Assembly: GCF_964275005.1 (NCBI RefSeq)
Contig: NC_092700.1
Coordinates: forward strand, 23,607,674 to 23,671,673
Length of the DNA: 64,000 nt
Source: Diadema setosum
Taxonomy: Eukaryota; Echinodermata; Echinoidea; Diadematoida; Diadematidae
Reading direction: 5' to 3'
In this document: positions 11,015 to 21,692 of the stretch, piece after piece
Layout: every line of letters starts with the position of its first letter
How positions within the stretch are numbered: position 1 is the stretch's first letter
The notes under the pieces: generated by a model
What the model saw: the letters and a program-made list of their open reading frames with translations, nothing else
The model's database searches: none
What the model was told of the DNA's origin: nothing
Made by a program: the position numbers and the translations under genes

Positions 11015-12409
11015 GATTTTCGTCATGATCCTTAATGCTCAAGCGTGTAGTCTGCAGCAAGCCTTTTACCTTCAACCATGTCAACCGTAGCATGTACGTG
11101 AAACCAAAGCCCGTACATAACGCCATATGGTAGCATATGTCTGTTTGTAGTGCTCGCCCAAATGTCATGACCGACCGCAAAATTAATAGCACGCGAAGTT
11201 GATCTTACTCGGTCGAGCACGAAAATATGCGCTCTCACTGTAATAAGCCTCTTATGCCTCAACCCTTTCTGTCCCCAGGACTTTGGACAACGTGTACAAC
11301 GTGATAGGGTCTGCTTTGCCGTTCGTGGCACCTAGAGCACACAACGGGTTAAAATTAGTGAAACATGGTTTCTATAGTTCTTGTTAGCGCTGTTAAAATC
11401 GTCGCGTACACGAAAATAGAAAATATCGCCTGCTATGGGGCTTTGAAATGAAGTCATTTACCAGGGAGGTGGACTCCTGATTTTATTAGCCGTGGTTTTA
11501 TCTAGTGCAATGACAAGTTCGGTACAGGTACTTTACAAACACTCGTAAAGGCAGCTGACTTGAACATTAACACCAAGCGTACAGACACGTATCCTGTATC
11601 CGCTCCGTTTCCTCCAGCTGTCAACGTTGTGCTGGGATACTCTTCCAGTAGTCAAAATAATGGACCAAGCGGTTTGATCGTGATTTGTGAACGGGACTTC
11701 ATAACTGGTATAACTATTTTGCAGCTACGTGTATTATCTTGAAATCTTGAAGTGTATACACTGATTTGTTCATTCAGTTCTTTACGCGCAGTCAAAGGAT
11801 ATTCATTAACGGCTGTAGCGTAGCAGTTACTGGCAATAAGGACAGCCAGAAATCCAAGTAATAAGTGCTTTTAGACTGTTATACACATAATATGCTGTTG
11901 ACATTTTCTGTTCAATGGAGGTGCATGGAAGGCATTTCCTCACTTCTATAACGTGTGTTATCGTTTCTTGTCTATGGACTAGATCATTATACTTTCTTTG
12001 TAAAAAAAAAAAAAAAAAATCCTATAGTCACTTTCCTTTATATAGCATAGGCCAATATAAATAGACCTGTATCATAATATAGGCTGATATATAGACCTAG
12101 ATGTATATCTCCTACCATAATATGAGATATCTCATAATATGATATTGATTATGAAATACATGTACATCTCATATGCTTATTATGAAACATATGAGAAATA
12201 TAACAATATTTCATTGTTGTTGGCCTATTACATTATTCACTCTTCTTTTTTTTTTCTGGCCGTAAAGCATTTTTCAAACTTCGATATTCACAACTGGGAA
12301 AGGAAAGCTTAAAAATGAGAACTTGAACGTGTTGAGCGTTAAAGTGTCTTCTCTGTCTATTTTTCATCTTTAGTTGATAAAATATATAATCTTAATGCGT
12401 TGATTACAG
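8496..12409. other. Intergenic and upstream region of the sulfotransferase gene
   Basis: No supported exon was found. A run of 33 A lies at 10981-11013. A 99-codon frame on the minus strand at 11032-11331 has no recognisable domain. A splice-acceptor-like TTGATTACAG ends at 12409, which would make the first coding exon of the sulfotransferase an internal exon beginning near 12410, with its 5' untranslated exon somewhere in this stretch. Confidence 0.4.
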
Positions 12410-12459
12410 GATATATCAAGACATCTGTCCAACTTTAACCTGCCAGTCTATTCACGATC

Positions 12460-15400
12460 ATGGATGGGGTGTCGACCGCCGACAAGAGAACGTATCGGTG
12501 CCACTGTCACGGGCTTGCCACCAAAGTTACGACCATTGCCACTTTCCTAGCGCTGGGTTGCTTTTTTACAGTCTTTTACAGCAACGCTCCAGTACGATCT
12601 TTTCCTTCTTTGTCAATCCCCGTGCCTTCACTAAATCAACGCAGGTAATGTACCAAGAGGGTTGTCTGTGTGCTTGTACTACATTATAGGTGTTACAAAA
12701 AACATTTTTCACTTTTGATCCTGAATAATTCAAAAACTATACATCAGATGACACTGACATTGATATGAGTAATAGCTGAATAGTGCACAATTTTATTGGA
12801 GGCAATTTTAAAATGACAGCATAATTCAGTTTCATGAAATTAAACAGTAATTTTTCAATTAAGTTTCAGATTTTGCTCTATTTTTAACCCTCTGTACAAA
12901 ACTTTAACTTTGCACAGAAGTCAATTGGTGTGGATGCGGGTGTGTAGTTGACACCCAGACAATGGTCCTGGACAATGATCAGGATTTGAATGCTCATTAT
13001 TTATTTATGAGGAATTCCACTAGCACAGCTAGTCTTTATTCATTCTGAAATGTGGTGTATGCAAGCACAGGGAAACATGTGCTTACTTTTTTATGTGCAT
13101 GCATTTCACCCTTTGCTAGGAATTCAGACTAGCAGTGCCCAGGGCAATCCATCATGAATAATTAATAAGCATCCATGTGCTTTGGAGCAGAGCTCTGAAC
13201 AGGTGGTATCCAGGTCCATTGTTCAGGGTCACTGTAAGTACACACTCATATACACATCATTAGTTCCTGTGTAAAGTTCAGGTTTTGTACAGAGGGTTCA
13301 AATTTGACCAAAGTCTGGAACCTAACTTTGAAATTGATCATGGATTTCATGAAACTGGTATTGGTTTTCATATTCAAATCACCTCCAACTAAATTGTACA
13401 CTATTCAGCTATTACTCATATCAATGACAGTTTTATCTGATATACCGGTGTAGTTTTTGAGCTAATCAAAAGTGGGAAATGTTGGGGGTTTTTTAACACC
13501 TAGTAGTTGTTGGGTTTTTTTCATTTCCTTCCAAAAAGGAAATTAACATGAGAAGAAAAGGAGTGAGGAATCGCAACTTCCTATGCAGGACAGATTGAAA
13601 ACTGAATAGTGCAAGGTCACCTATACTTTAAAAGTGATCTAGCTTTTGAAAGCCCACAATGTTGTCACTGCATAGCGCTTATTTACAGTCATTATGATGG
13701 TGTACTAGATGTATTTCAGAACTCATTCTGACTACAGCAGAAAGAATCGAAATTTTGCAACCCTTGAAAATGAATATCATATAAATAATACATGAATTTG
13801 AGCATACTGAACTACTATAGCCTATATATATACTACAAAATGCGTAATTAGACCAAGTGCAGTTTTATTTCGTCTGGGTCGAAGGTCGAGGTGTAATGGA
13901 ATTGCGCAAGGGCTATTTGTGGATTTGGACCGATATTGGCTACTATAGTGCATGTTGTAGTTACCATTTGCTATAGTAAATCAAGAGTCAGTACGTTGAT
14001 CTAATTGTGTAGGCTAGCTTGACGACTCCCTGTGCTATAGCGCCAAAGGAAAAGGTATAATTCACCACCATGAACTATTACCAAATCACTGACAGTGGTA
14101 CCAATTCGACAAATCACAAATCTTGTTATATTTAATTTGATGGTTTATGAGATACCTAAAAATGAAGAGTTTGTTCGCTAAAACCGATAAGTCCATATTT
14201 GCCAAATGGAGATATTTGCGATTAAAGGTCAAGAAAAATAAAGAGAATAATAAGAAAAATTTTGCTTCTTTTGACCATAACTTCAAAAATGTACCTTTAT
14301 ATGTAGTGACCAATATATCATTTAAAAGGTATTATATTGTACTTTATGACAGAGACCGTACTTCAAAATCTTCAAAAATTGACTTATCGGTTTTTGCGAA
14401 CAAACTCTTCAAATAGAACTTGAAGACATAATACACTCTTGAAAGAGGAAGTACATGTATGTAGACTTGGGTTATCAATGACACATGTACAGTTTCCACT
14501 AATTGAAAAAAGACAGCGAAACTGGCGATATGTGTTGGCATTCTAAAAAAAAAAATAATAATGTATATTCGCTGAATTTTTCGCGTTTACATGGAGGGCA
14601 TTGCATTGTGAAACTGATACGTGATATAATTTTATGCGTATACTACAGAAGATTCAGAACTTAGACGAATTCCGTAACTCATTTCAACAACAGTTCAATA
14701 GTCACCAACTCTATCTATAGTCATCTTAACTTGAACTTTCATCGCGTTACGACTAGTCTTTATGAGTCACAATGTTCATAATGATGAGAATAAACAAAAA
14801 CAGATCAGCGCTGTTAGCACAGCGCAAACTCATTCTTTCATGAGACTTATTTACATTTTTTTTTTTCTCGCAGGATGGAAGATAGATTGCTTGGTTCAAC
14901 GAGAAGTAAATTCATATATTATGACAGACTAAAGGATTGGTTACCGAACGCGACAAACTGTTTACCAAACTACTTCACTACGGCAGCCAAGTCCCCGGCG
15001 GAGCAACTCAAGTACAGAGACGGGGTCATCGTTTTTAATCATGTAAATAAGGCGGCGGGAACTTCGACAAAGTCATGTTTACACCAGCTCGTCGCGGAGT
15101 CGGGCAGAAGTCTGGGCCCCGTGTTGACGCAAGGAGGTAGGAAGCGTTTGGAAATCAAACTGGATAATGGGCGCCTTTTGCAAGACACTCTGATGGGTGG
15201 CTACGCATTTGGAATCTGTGATTCGTGTGCCCATTTGCATTGCACATGCTCCTACTTCACATTCTTACGAGATCCATACGAAAGGGTTATATCGTCTTAC
15301 ACGTATTGCCAGAAGATGTGGCGAGATCAAACTTGCTCCTCTCTTGGGCCACCAAAAGACACTTCCCTCAGAGAATGGGCCATCTTCCAGGGCAGTTATT

Positions 15401-15945
15401 TCTTCCGGCAGCTCCTCTTGAAACCCTGGTTTTGCCGAAAACATGACGGGACAAATAAAATCAACGTCAGAAACTTCAGAGTGCTGAGCGGTATTCCCAA
15501 ATCAAGTAACCTGTCATTTGCCAACGCGTCCTGCTGGTTGAAGGAGAAATTCATCCTCAGGAGTTCGTTGACCTCGACGGACATGGATGACCTCTTGCAG
15601 TACTGTGTCGATCACTTGGAAGACTGGTTTGCTGTTATCGGACTCACAAAGGACTACGACCTATCCCTTGGCATGCTGGAGCGCGTTTACGGCCTGCCGT
15701 TCGCAGGTCGGTGCAAGGGAAGGAAATCGAATCGCAGTCAAAAGCTCGACCTTTCGATTGACGGGCGCACGTGGACGAATGAAACAGCCATGATCGCACA
15801 CTGCAAGACACAGTTACAAAAGGACAAGGAAGTCCAAGAAGCTCTTAGAGCAGACCAAATGTTATACGAGAGGGCGCTAAACATATTCAAGAGACAAAAA
15901 GAAGTCTTTCTGCAGTATACGAGCGCCGGACATCGACATGTATAA
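12460..15945 (+). CDS. Golgi type II membrane carbohydrate sulfotransferase-like protein
   Basis: Two exons, 12460-12644 and 14874-15945, join in frame (codon split AG|G) to give about 418 residues. Residues 23-40 (VTTIATFLALGCFFTVFY) form a single N-terminal membrane anchor after a basic, Cys/His-containing tail, as in Golgi sulfotransferases. NKAAGTST (120-127) has the position and character of the 5'-phosphosulfate loop, and FTFLRDPYERVISSY (190-204) the 3'-phosphate motif (RDP...S), both expected to bind PAPS. Several Asn-X-Ser/Thr sites suggest a glycosylated lumenal domain. The predicted reaction is sulfate transfer from PAPS to a glycan; the acceptor cannot be read from sequence. Heparan 2-O/6-O-type, CHST-type and galactose-3-O-type enzymes share these motifs, and I cannot place it in one of them. 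The donor GTAATG and the acceptor after a T-rich tract support the splice. Confidence 0.8.
12689..13500. mobile_element. Fold-back element in the sulfotransferase intron
   Basis: The left arm (GGTGTTAC...CTTTTGATC...AATAGCTGAATAGT) and the right arm read in reverse (AGGTGTTA...CTTTTGATT...AATAGCTGAATAGT) are inverted copies over about 370 bp. Shared blocks include AACCCTCTGTACAAAAC and GTTTCATGAAAT. It spans about 810 bp and is non-coding. It lies wholly within the single intron of the gene. Confidence 0.75.
14164..14410. mobile_element. TIR element (250-bp family), copy 1
   Basis: It begins GAAGAGTTTGTTCGCTAAAA and ends with the inverse, TTTTTGCGAACAAACTCTTC; the termini pair over about 30 bp (AAAACCGATAAGTCCA and TGACTTATCGGTTTT). 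The interior (AGATATTTGCGATTAAAGG, GACCATAACTTCAAAAATG) is shared with 37579-37826 at only a handful of differences. It is a non-autonomous DNA transposon in the sulfotransferase intron, about 460 bp upstream of exon 2. Confidence 0.8.
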
Positions 15946-16482
15946 TATATTCCCCCACATCTTTCTTTCTATTTTTTCACTCTCTCCTTCTCTCTCTTTT
16001 CTGCCTGTCCGTCTCTTTTTCTCTCTTTCTTGCATACCCATAATCTGTTTAACATCCAGCTTTTCTTGCCGCTTATATTTTGACATGAGACCCTTAAAAA
16101 ATACATGACTTATGTAAACTTTCTTTGAATTTAAGAGATATTTGATTGTTGTCGACATTATTTCCACCAAAAAAAAAAAAAAAAGTTATCTCCTTGTTTA
16201 CGTTAAATTCCGTAAGAGTTGAAGATGAATCACATTTCATACTTCATCTGGTCCAAATAAGTTGCTACGTTTTCCTCTATATGTTGTGATGAAACAAACC
16301 TAACACTTAAAATGAATCTGAATGAAGTTATATCAAGTTAAATTAAATGAAATGAATTGAAATGGCGTCAAATCAAATATACCTTGTGCTAGATTCCTTG
16401 AGACTATTAAAACTGGCGAAAAATCTTCACAACACTTATCTTCGAATACCTCGCTGTTGTCGGCTGCTATAACATTATTATT

Positions 16483-16488
16483 AATAAA
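16483..16488 (+). terminator. Candidate polyadenylation signal of the sulfotransferase gene
   Basis: An AATAAA hexamer lies about 540 bp after the stop codon. It is the first canonical hexamer I noticed downstream. No transcript evidence is available, so use of this site is a guess. Confidence 0.3.
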
Positions 16489-16853
16489 ATCTAATCAGTA
16501 ATATTTGTCGGCGCATGAATACATACGCTGTATGCAGCACTTAACTTGTTTGATCTTTTGGTGGTATTACATATTGCATAAAACTAAAGATTTGTCCGAA
16601 ATGTATTTTGTAGGAGCTACATAATACCATGCATAATACCATCATATCATAGATATAGGTAAAGACAAACACTGCCCTGTAAAGACTATCTTTTGTGTTT
16701 TAAAATAAACAATATCCATTGCAGTTAGCTGTCGTGGAAGGGCCCACACTTCTGAGGAAATATTTCTAAAAACGAATATCCTACTCAGTGGGTGTGATTG
16801 TATCTTTACTGACTGACTGATGTAGGACCTACAGGACCGCAGATCGGGCTTAA

Positions 16854-17411
16854 AGGGAAGATAAACCCCAAGAGCAATGTGGATTGAGTGAAAGTAGCAA
16901 CATTAGTAGAACACATCAGTGAAAGTTTGAGGAAAATCGGACAATCGATGCAAAAGTTATGAATTTTTTAAGTTTTGGTGTTGAAACCGCTGGATGAGGA
17001 GACTACTAGAGGATATGACGTATGAGTGGACAACAATACAAAGAAAATATAAAGGAAATTCAACAAAAATTCACTTTTCTAGAATCATGAATGAGCAATG
17101 GACCAACCTCTTTCAGAAAGCAGGGGGAATAATTGCTACCCTTAACATATGTCAATATCAAGTTGATGGAATTTGTCATTTTCATGAAAAATGGATTTTT
17201 GTAGAATTTTCTTTATATTTTCTTGGTATTGTTGTCCACTCATACGTCATAACCTCTAGTAGTCTCCTCATCCAGCGGTTTCAACACCAAAACTTTAAAG
17301 ATTCATAACTTTTGCATCGATTGTCCGATTTTCTTCAAACTTTCACTGATGTGTTCTACTAATGTTGCTGCTTTCACTCAATCCACATTGCTCTTGGGGT
17401 TTATCTTCCCT
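16854..17411. mobile_element. TTAA-flanked palindromic MITE (558 bp)
   Basis: TTAA at 16850-16853 and 17412-17415 flank inverted arms of about 190 bp. The left begins AGGGAAGATAAACCCCAAGA and the right ends with its exact inverse. Arm identity is high (CACATCAGTGAAAGTTTGA versus TCAAACTTTCACTGATGTG), suggesting recent activity. A 104-codon frame inside is only a translation of the arms and spacer. Confidence 0.85.
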
Positions 17412-17415
17412 TTAA

Positions 17416-19068
17416 ACTTACAAAATAATGTGATATCCTCAGGACCCAAATATTACCACAAGTTGGACAAGTACACGTTGAATAGTCTACTTTTGGTTGT
17501 TTGAAGCGGCACTGCATGAACATGATGAATAACACTATCTTTATAATAATCATGTTCTGTTTGATAGTGTGTTCTCATATTTCTGTTTTGTGTGTGGTGT
17601 GTCTATCACAACATGGTTTTTAAATTGGACTCCAGATCTTTTCGTATAACTATATGCCTCTTTGAGATTATCGATTTCATTCTTTCCTCTTTTTTCACAG
17701 TTTGTAACATGAATACTGAGAAAAAGTAATACCGGTCCTGCCGCCGCAATGTCAACATATTGGCATAGTCGTGTTGTCTATGCAGTACATAATGTTACTT
17801 CCATCAATTCAAACCGATACACACTATTGAGGTGTCAAAGTTAATCCCCCCCCCCCATAACAGGTAGCACATGGTGTAAGCTCTTCACTTTCAGTTTGTT
17901 GTGCTCACACACATACACACATACCACACACGAACAAATCATTTTTTTTTTCATTCTCTCTCTTCCCTGTTGTACTTTATCCGCCAATGTTTATAGTTGG
18001 TAGTTGTATGCAACAGGAGACTTTGAAATACTGTACATATTGTGTATATAACATGATATATTTCATATACGCACGGCGTTAGTTCTGTCATCAACGTGCG
18101 AAATAAAAACTGTTTGAAAGCAGAACGACTAGACAAGAATCAGGCAAGAAAGGGAACAAGATTAACGATCCAACACGCTTTAATCGAATGGAAGATTCGC
18201 TGGCTTTAGAGTGATATCACTAAATATCATTTCAGAAGACGGGTTCTCATTGGATTCGTTACAAATACATGTAATTTCAAACATCATCAATTAATGTTAT
18301 CTAGGAAATCGATACGAGAGTGAAACAAACAAACAAACAATGATTTGTAGTTATTTACGCGAATCACTCATAGGCTTACATATAAACACGCCCTCATCAG
18401 ACTCATCAACTGCAGATGGTTACAGTCAACTTCATTACGTCAATTCACTTGAGTTCGGATCCAATGATAACCGATCACTATATTTACATTTTTATTCTAG
18501 AACTATTCATATACATTATTGCTGCCCTGTTCTACTCATACTGAACATACATCCCAAAAACGAATTGATTGATATTCCTGAGCTAAAATATCTATGCCTA
18601 CAAGTGTCCACCACTAGATCAGAAATTCTATTTGAAATATTAAAAGTTAATTTTTTTGAGAAAGAAAAGTTATGTCACTAAATTTGAGTAGACATTATCT
18701 TACGGTTAACGTCTAAACTATGGTCTCCTTATCTGTATGGAAGTATGTATGGATGCATCCTCTGACTCGAACGGATAATTGATTTAAAATCGTCAAACTT
18801 CAACTATAGAAAACATTTCAGGACATCTACTTATTAAAAATGGCATTTTCTTCAATGTGTGTAACTACGTGAAGCTGACATAAAAACAGATGTAGGCCTA
18901 TATCTTGAACTTGATTGAACAGTAAGCGATAGCTGCAATATTCCACACCGTTACCGTAAAGCCGCATTACTTTAATCGAACAGTTGTCCCTAGACTTTGT
19001 ATGTACCAGTATAAACTCAAACATACTACGAAATAGTATAATATATATTGCTACATGTGAAAAACATG
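17416..19068. other. Intergenic and 3' flank between the sulfotransferase and protease genes
   Basis: No exon was recognised. The two genes converge here. The protease 3' untranslated region must extend leftward from 19068. A minus-strand AATAAA (TTTATT at 18491-18496) is one possible polyadenylation signal. Confidence 0.35.
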
Positions 19069-21692
19069 TCAATTGTTTTCCATAATGTCTAATATATAAT
19101 CCATGTATGCGCCTGTTCTCATGAAGATATTCGGTCTGTACGGACCTCCGCAGGACTCGCCGGCCGAAACCGACCCGATGGAGAACCATGAACCGTTGAT
19201 CTGTGCGACAAGAGGCCCGCCACTGTCGCCCTGTGAAGACATGATCACATAATACTACGTATCAAAGAAGTTGACCGATAAATGTCATATTTTTATGATA
19301 CATTTTTACAAAACATTTTATGCACATGATAGATACTGCACAATGAATGTGATTACGAATTCATTAAAATACACCACCATATTTTTTAAGTTCTGATGTA
19401 CACCACATGTAAGAGTAAGAAATGATTTCCATTTGCAGTATTTACCTTCTTTTCTTTTCTTTTCTGTGATGACGCGTTTGGCACAGTAAAAGTTTTAAAT
19501 TCGAAACTTTGGTGGCTCGGAAAAGATGCGTGGTGGCCCGAAATGTAATCAAACAATGTAACGATCCATTATGAATATTAGTAGCCCGTTTAAGCCACGA
19601 AAAATAGTCTTTTGTCATCTGTTTGTGAATTTTGGTGACCCAAAATCAATTTTTAGCAACCTTGGGCGACCGGGCCAACGGGCCACCGGGCCACCGGGCT
19701 ACCGATCTTCCGATACATACATATATCACTAGATGTGATATAATGTGTTCTGACATGTATTCTGTGATAAGACAGTATGGAAACACAATAGATGGACAAG
19801 TATTTACATTTACGTTTATATTTACATTTACAGACAGACTTATGATATGAACAGAAGGGGGGAGGTGAGGGGGAATGATTTGGGCATCTCTGTCAAACCA
19901 GTGAGGCAATGCTTACAAAGCACGTGCTGACGTAACCGTTGGAGTAACCCGCACACACTACCGTGTCCAGGAGGTCCATGGAGTAGTGACTGTTGCAATA
20001 TTCGTAGGGCACTTTGGGCAGCCGTGCCATCTGAAGATCTCGCGGGCTGACACCTGCGTGGTATATCGATACCAGCACACACAGTTAATTTCAATTTTGT
20101 GACAAGTGAAAGAATACATCTAACGTTGTTGAAAAATGTTGAAATAGGAGACGCCACAAGGTTACTGCAATCATCAACACCATCACCCTTGCTTATAAAA
20201 GGTACTCATAACTTGAAAAACTCGTTTAGGGGAGGGAGACAGAACGGAGAAATCTAGAGAGAAGAATGATGATTGCTTTATAACAAATCCATAATGAAGT
20301 AGAGGCAAGTTTAAGGCCATTAATGAAAGAGGTTGGTGGAAATATTTTACAAAAGTCCAAAATTCTACAGAACTTACTGCTTTCCACGACGGACCCCCAA
20401 CCCGTCGTGGTGAGGTAGGTGCCATCCTCGGGATCGAACCCTCGCGGCGGCAGACACGCCGGCTGCACGTAGTTGTTGAACTCAGCGGCAGTCTTGAGTT
20501 TCAGCAGGCCGAGGTCGTTCTGGTACGTCGGGTCGCCCGTGTAGTTGGGATGGTAGTGCACCTGCTCGACGGGAATGTTCTGGCCGCCTTCCGTGCCCGT
20601 CAACCAGTTCGTAATGCCCAGGTAGACTCGACCACCGGTCAGACCCACTCTGTCACGTTTAGTGAAAATGTCACAGCGATCAATGTTATTATTGGAGTGC
20701 TATCTCTCCATTTTCTATCATCATAATCCATGTCATAAACATACACGTGTATCATAGATGTTTGTACACCCTTCCACCAGGGCTTAACGTATTAGGGCTG
20801 CACGAGATCTGGGGGATGTTTCATGAAACTTTTTGTCGGTGATTTACACCGACAACTGTTAAAAGCTACTGAAATCCTTGCGTCTGATTGGCTGATAGCA
20901 AATTTGTCGGTGAAAACCTCCGACGAACTCGTTGATGAAACACCCCCTGAAGTCATCAGGCGCCTACTTCAAAGTGGATGCAATGACTAGGAAAACATAC
21001 GTCGCCTGCTCAATTTATGATTCTTTTATCCAGCTGAAAGAAGGGGCATGGCTATTTTAATGACTGTCATCAGGATAACCAACGTTTACCTTTTGCAATA
21101 AGCAAAGAGAGGCATTGAGAAATTGCATCATTGACAACTTATCACCGGCAGTATACATGTAGCTCTCACCAAGCTTTAGACCTGTTCACCTGCTACTCGT
21201 CAAATACCAACATCATAGCATTCTATTATTTGTTATCCATGTCGTACGGTCTCCGAGTATATATACAGAGCAAATCAGCAATTTCACCAGTTCCGACTGT
21301 CAATCGTTCTATCACGGATTAAGCAGAAAAACTTGTATAAAGTCATACGCTATCATTGCATTTGGCACGAATTCAGAGACGTGGCTACTTACTAAAGTGG
21401 CTTTCATCAGTCTAACCATCGGTTAACTTTCTTTTCAGGAAGTTTCAGTTATCAACGTGACCTAAAATCCTCACTGAATACATGCTACATGAACGATTAT
21501 CGTTATTAAATAAACAATCAACCAACACGCAATGTGCTGCAGTCAAGATCCATTTCCTGTTGATGAGGGTGCCGCCGCAATATGGCGTCTTCTTTGGAGG
21601 TCGGTAGATGCCCGCCTGCCAGGGCCAATGACCCCGTTTGGCGGCCACGCCCATGACAATGTTGGCATCCAGCACTGGTCTCGACCCGCATG
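19069..21692 (-). CDS. Protease part: chymotrypsin-fold catalytic domain exons
   Basis: Four exons encode residues 568-812. [14 protein letters not shown] opens the region: Cys569 should bridge to the catalytic chain (Cys in VQPACLPP) as in other two-chain proteases. WILTAAHC gives His621, [10 protein letters not shown] gives Asp668 and GDSGGPLV gives Ser762, so the triad is intact. The site that normally reads Arg-Ile-Val-Gly-Gly reads Asn578-Ile-Val-Met-Gly, so ordinary trypsin-like activation is not expected. Counting back from Ser762, STCFGDSGGP places Ser at chymotrypsin position 189, where trypsins have Asp; this points to a chymotrypsin-like or other non-basic preference. The chain ends soon after the last helix ([12 protein letters not shown]). 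It is probably an active protease, but specificity is inferred. Confidence 0.85.

Noticed and set aside
11032-11331. 99-codon minus-strand frame with CTRCPKSWGQKG
   Set aside because: Possible protein fragment, but no domain, splice sites or homologue recognised; not enough to call a gene.
16994-17308. 104-codon frame
   Set aside because: Entirely within the 558-bp MITE.
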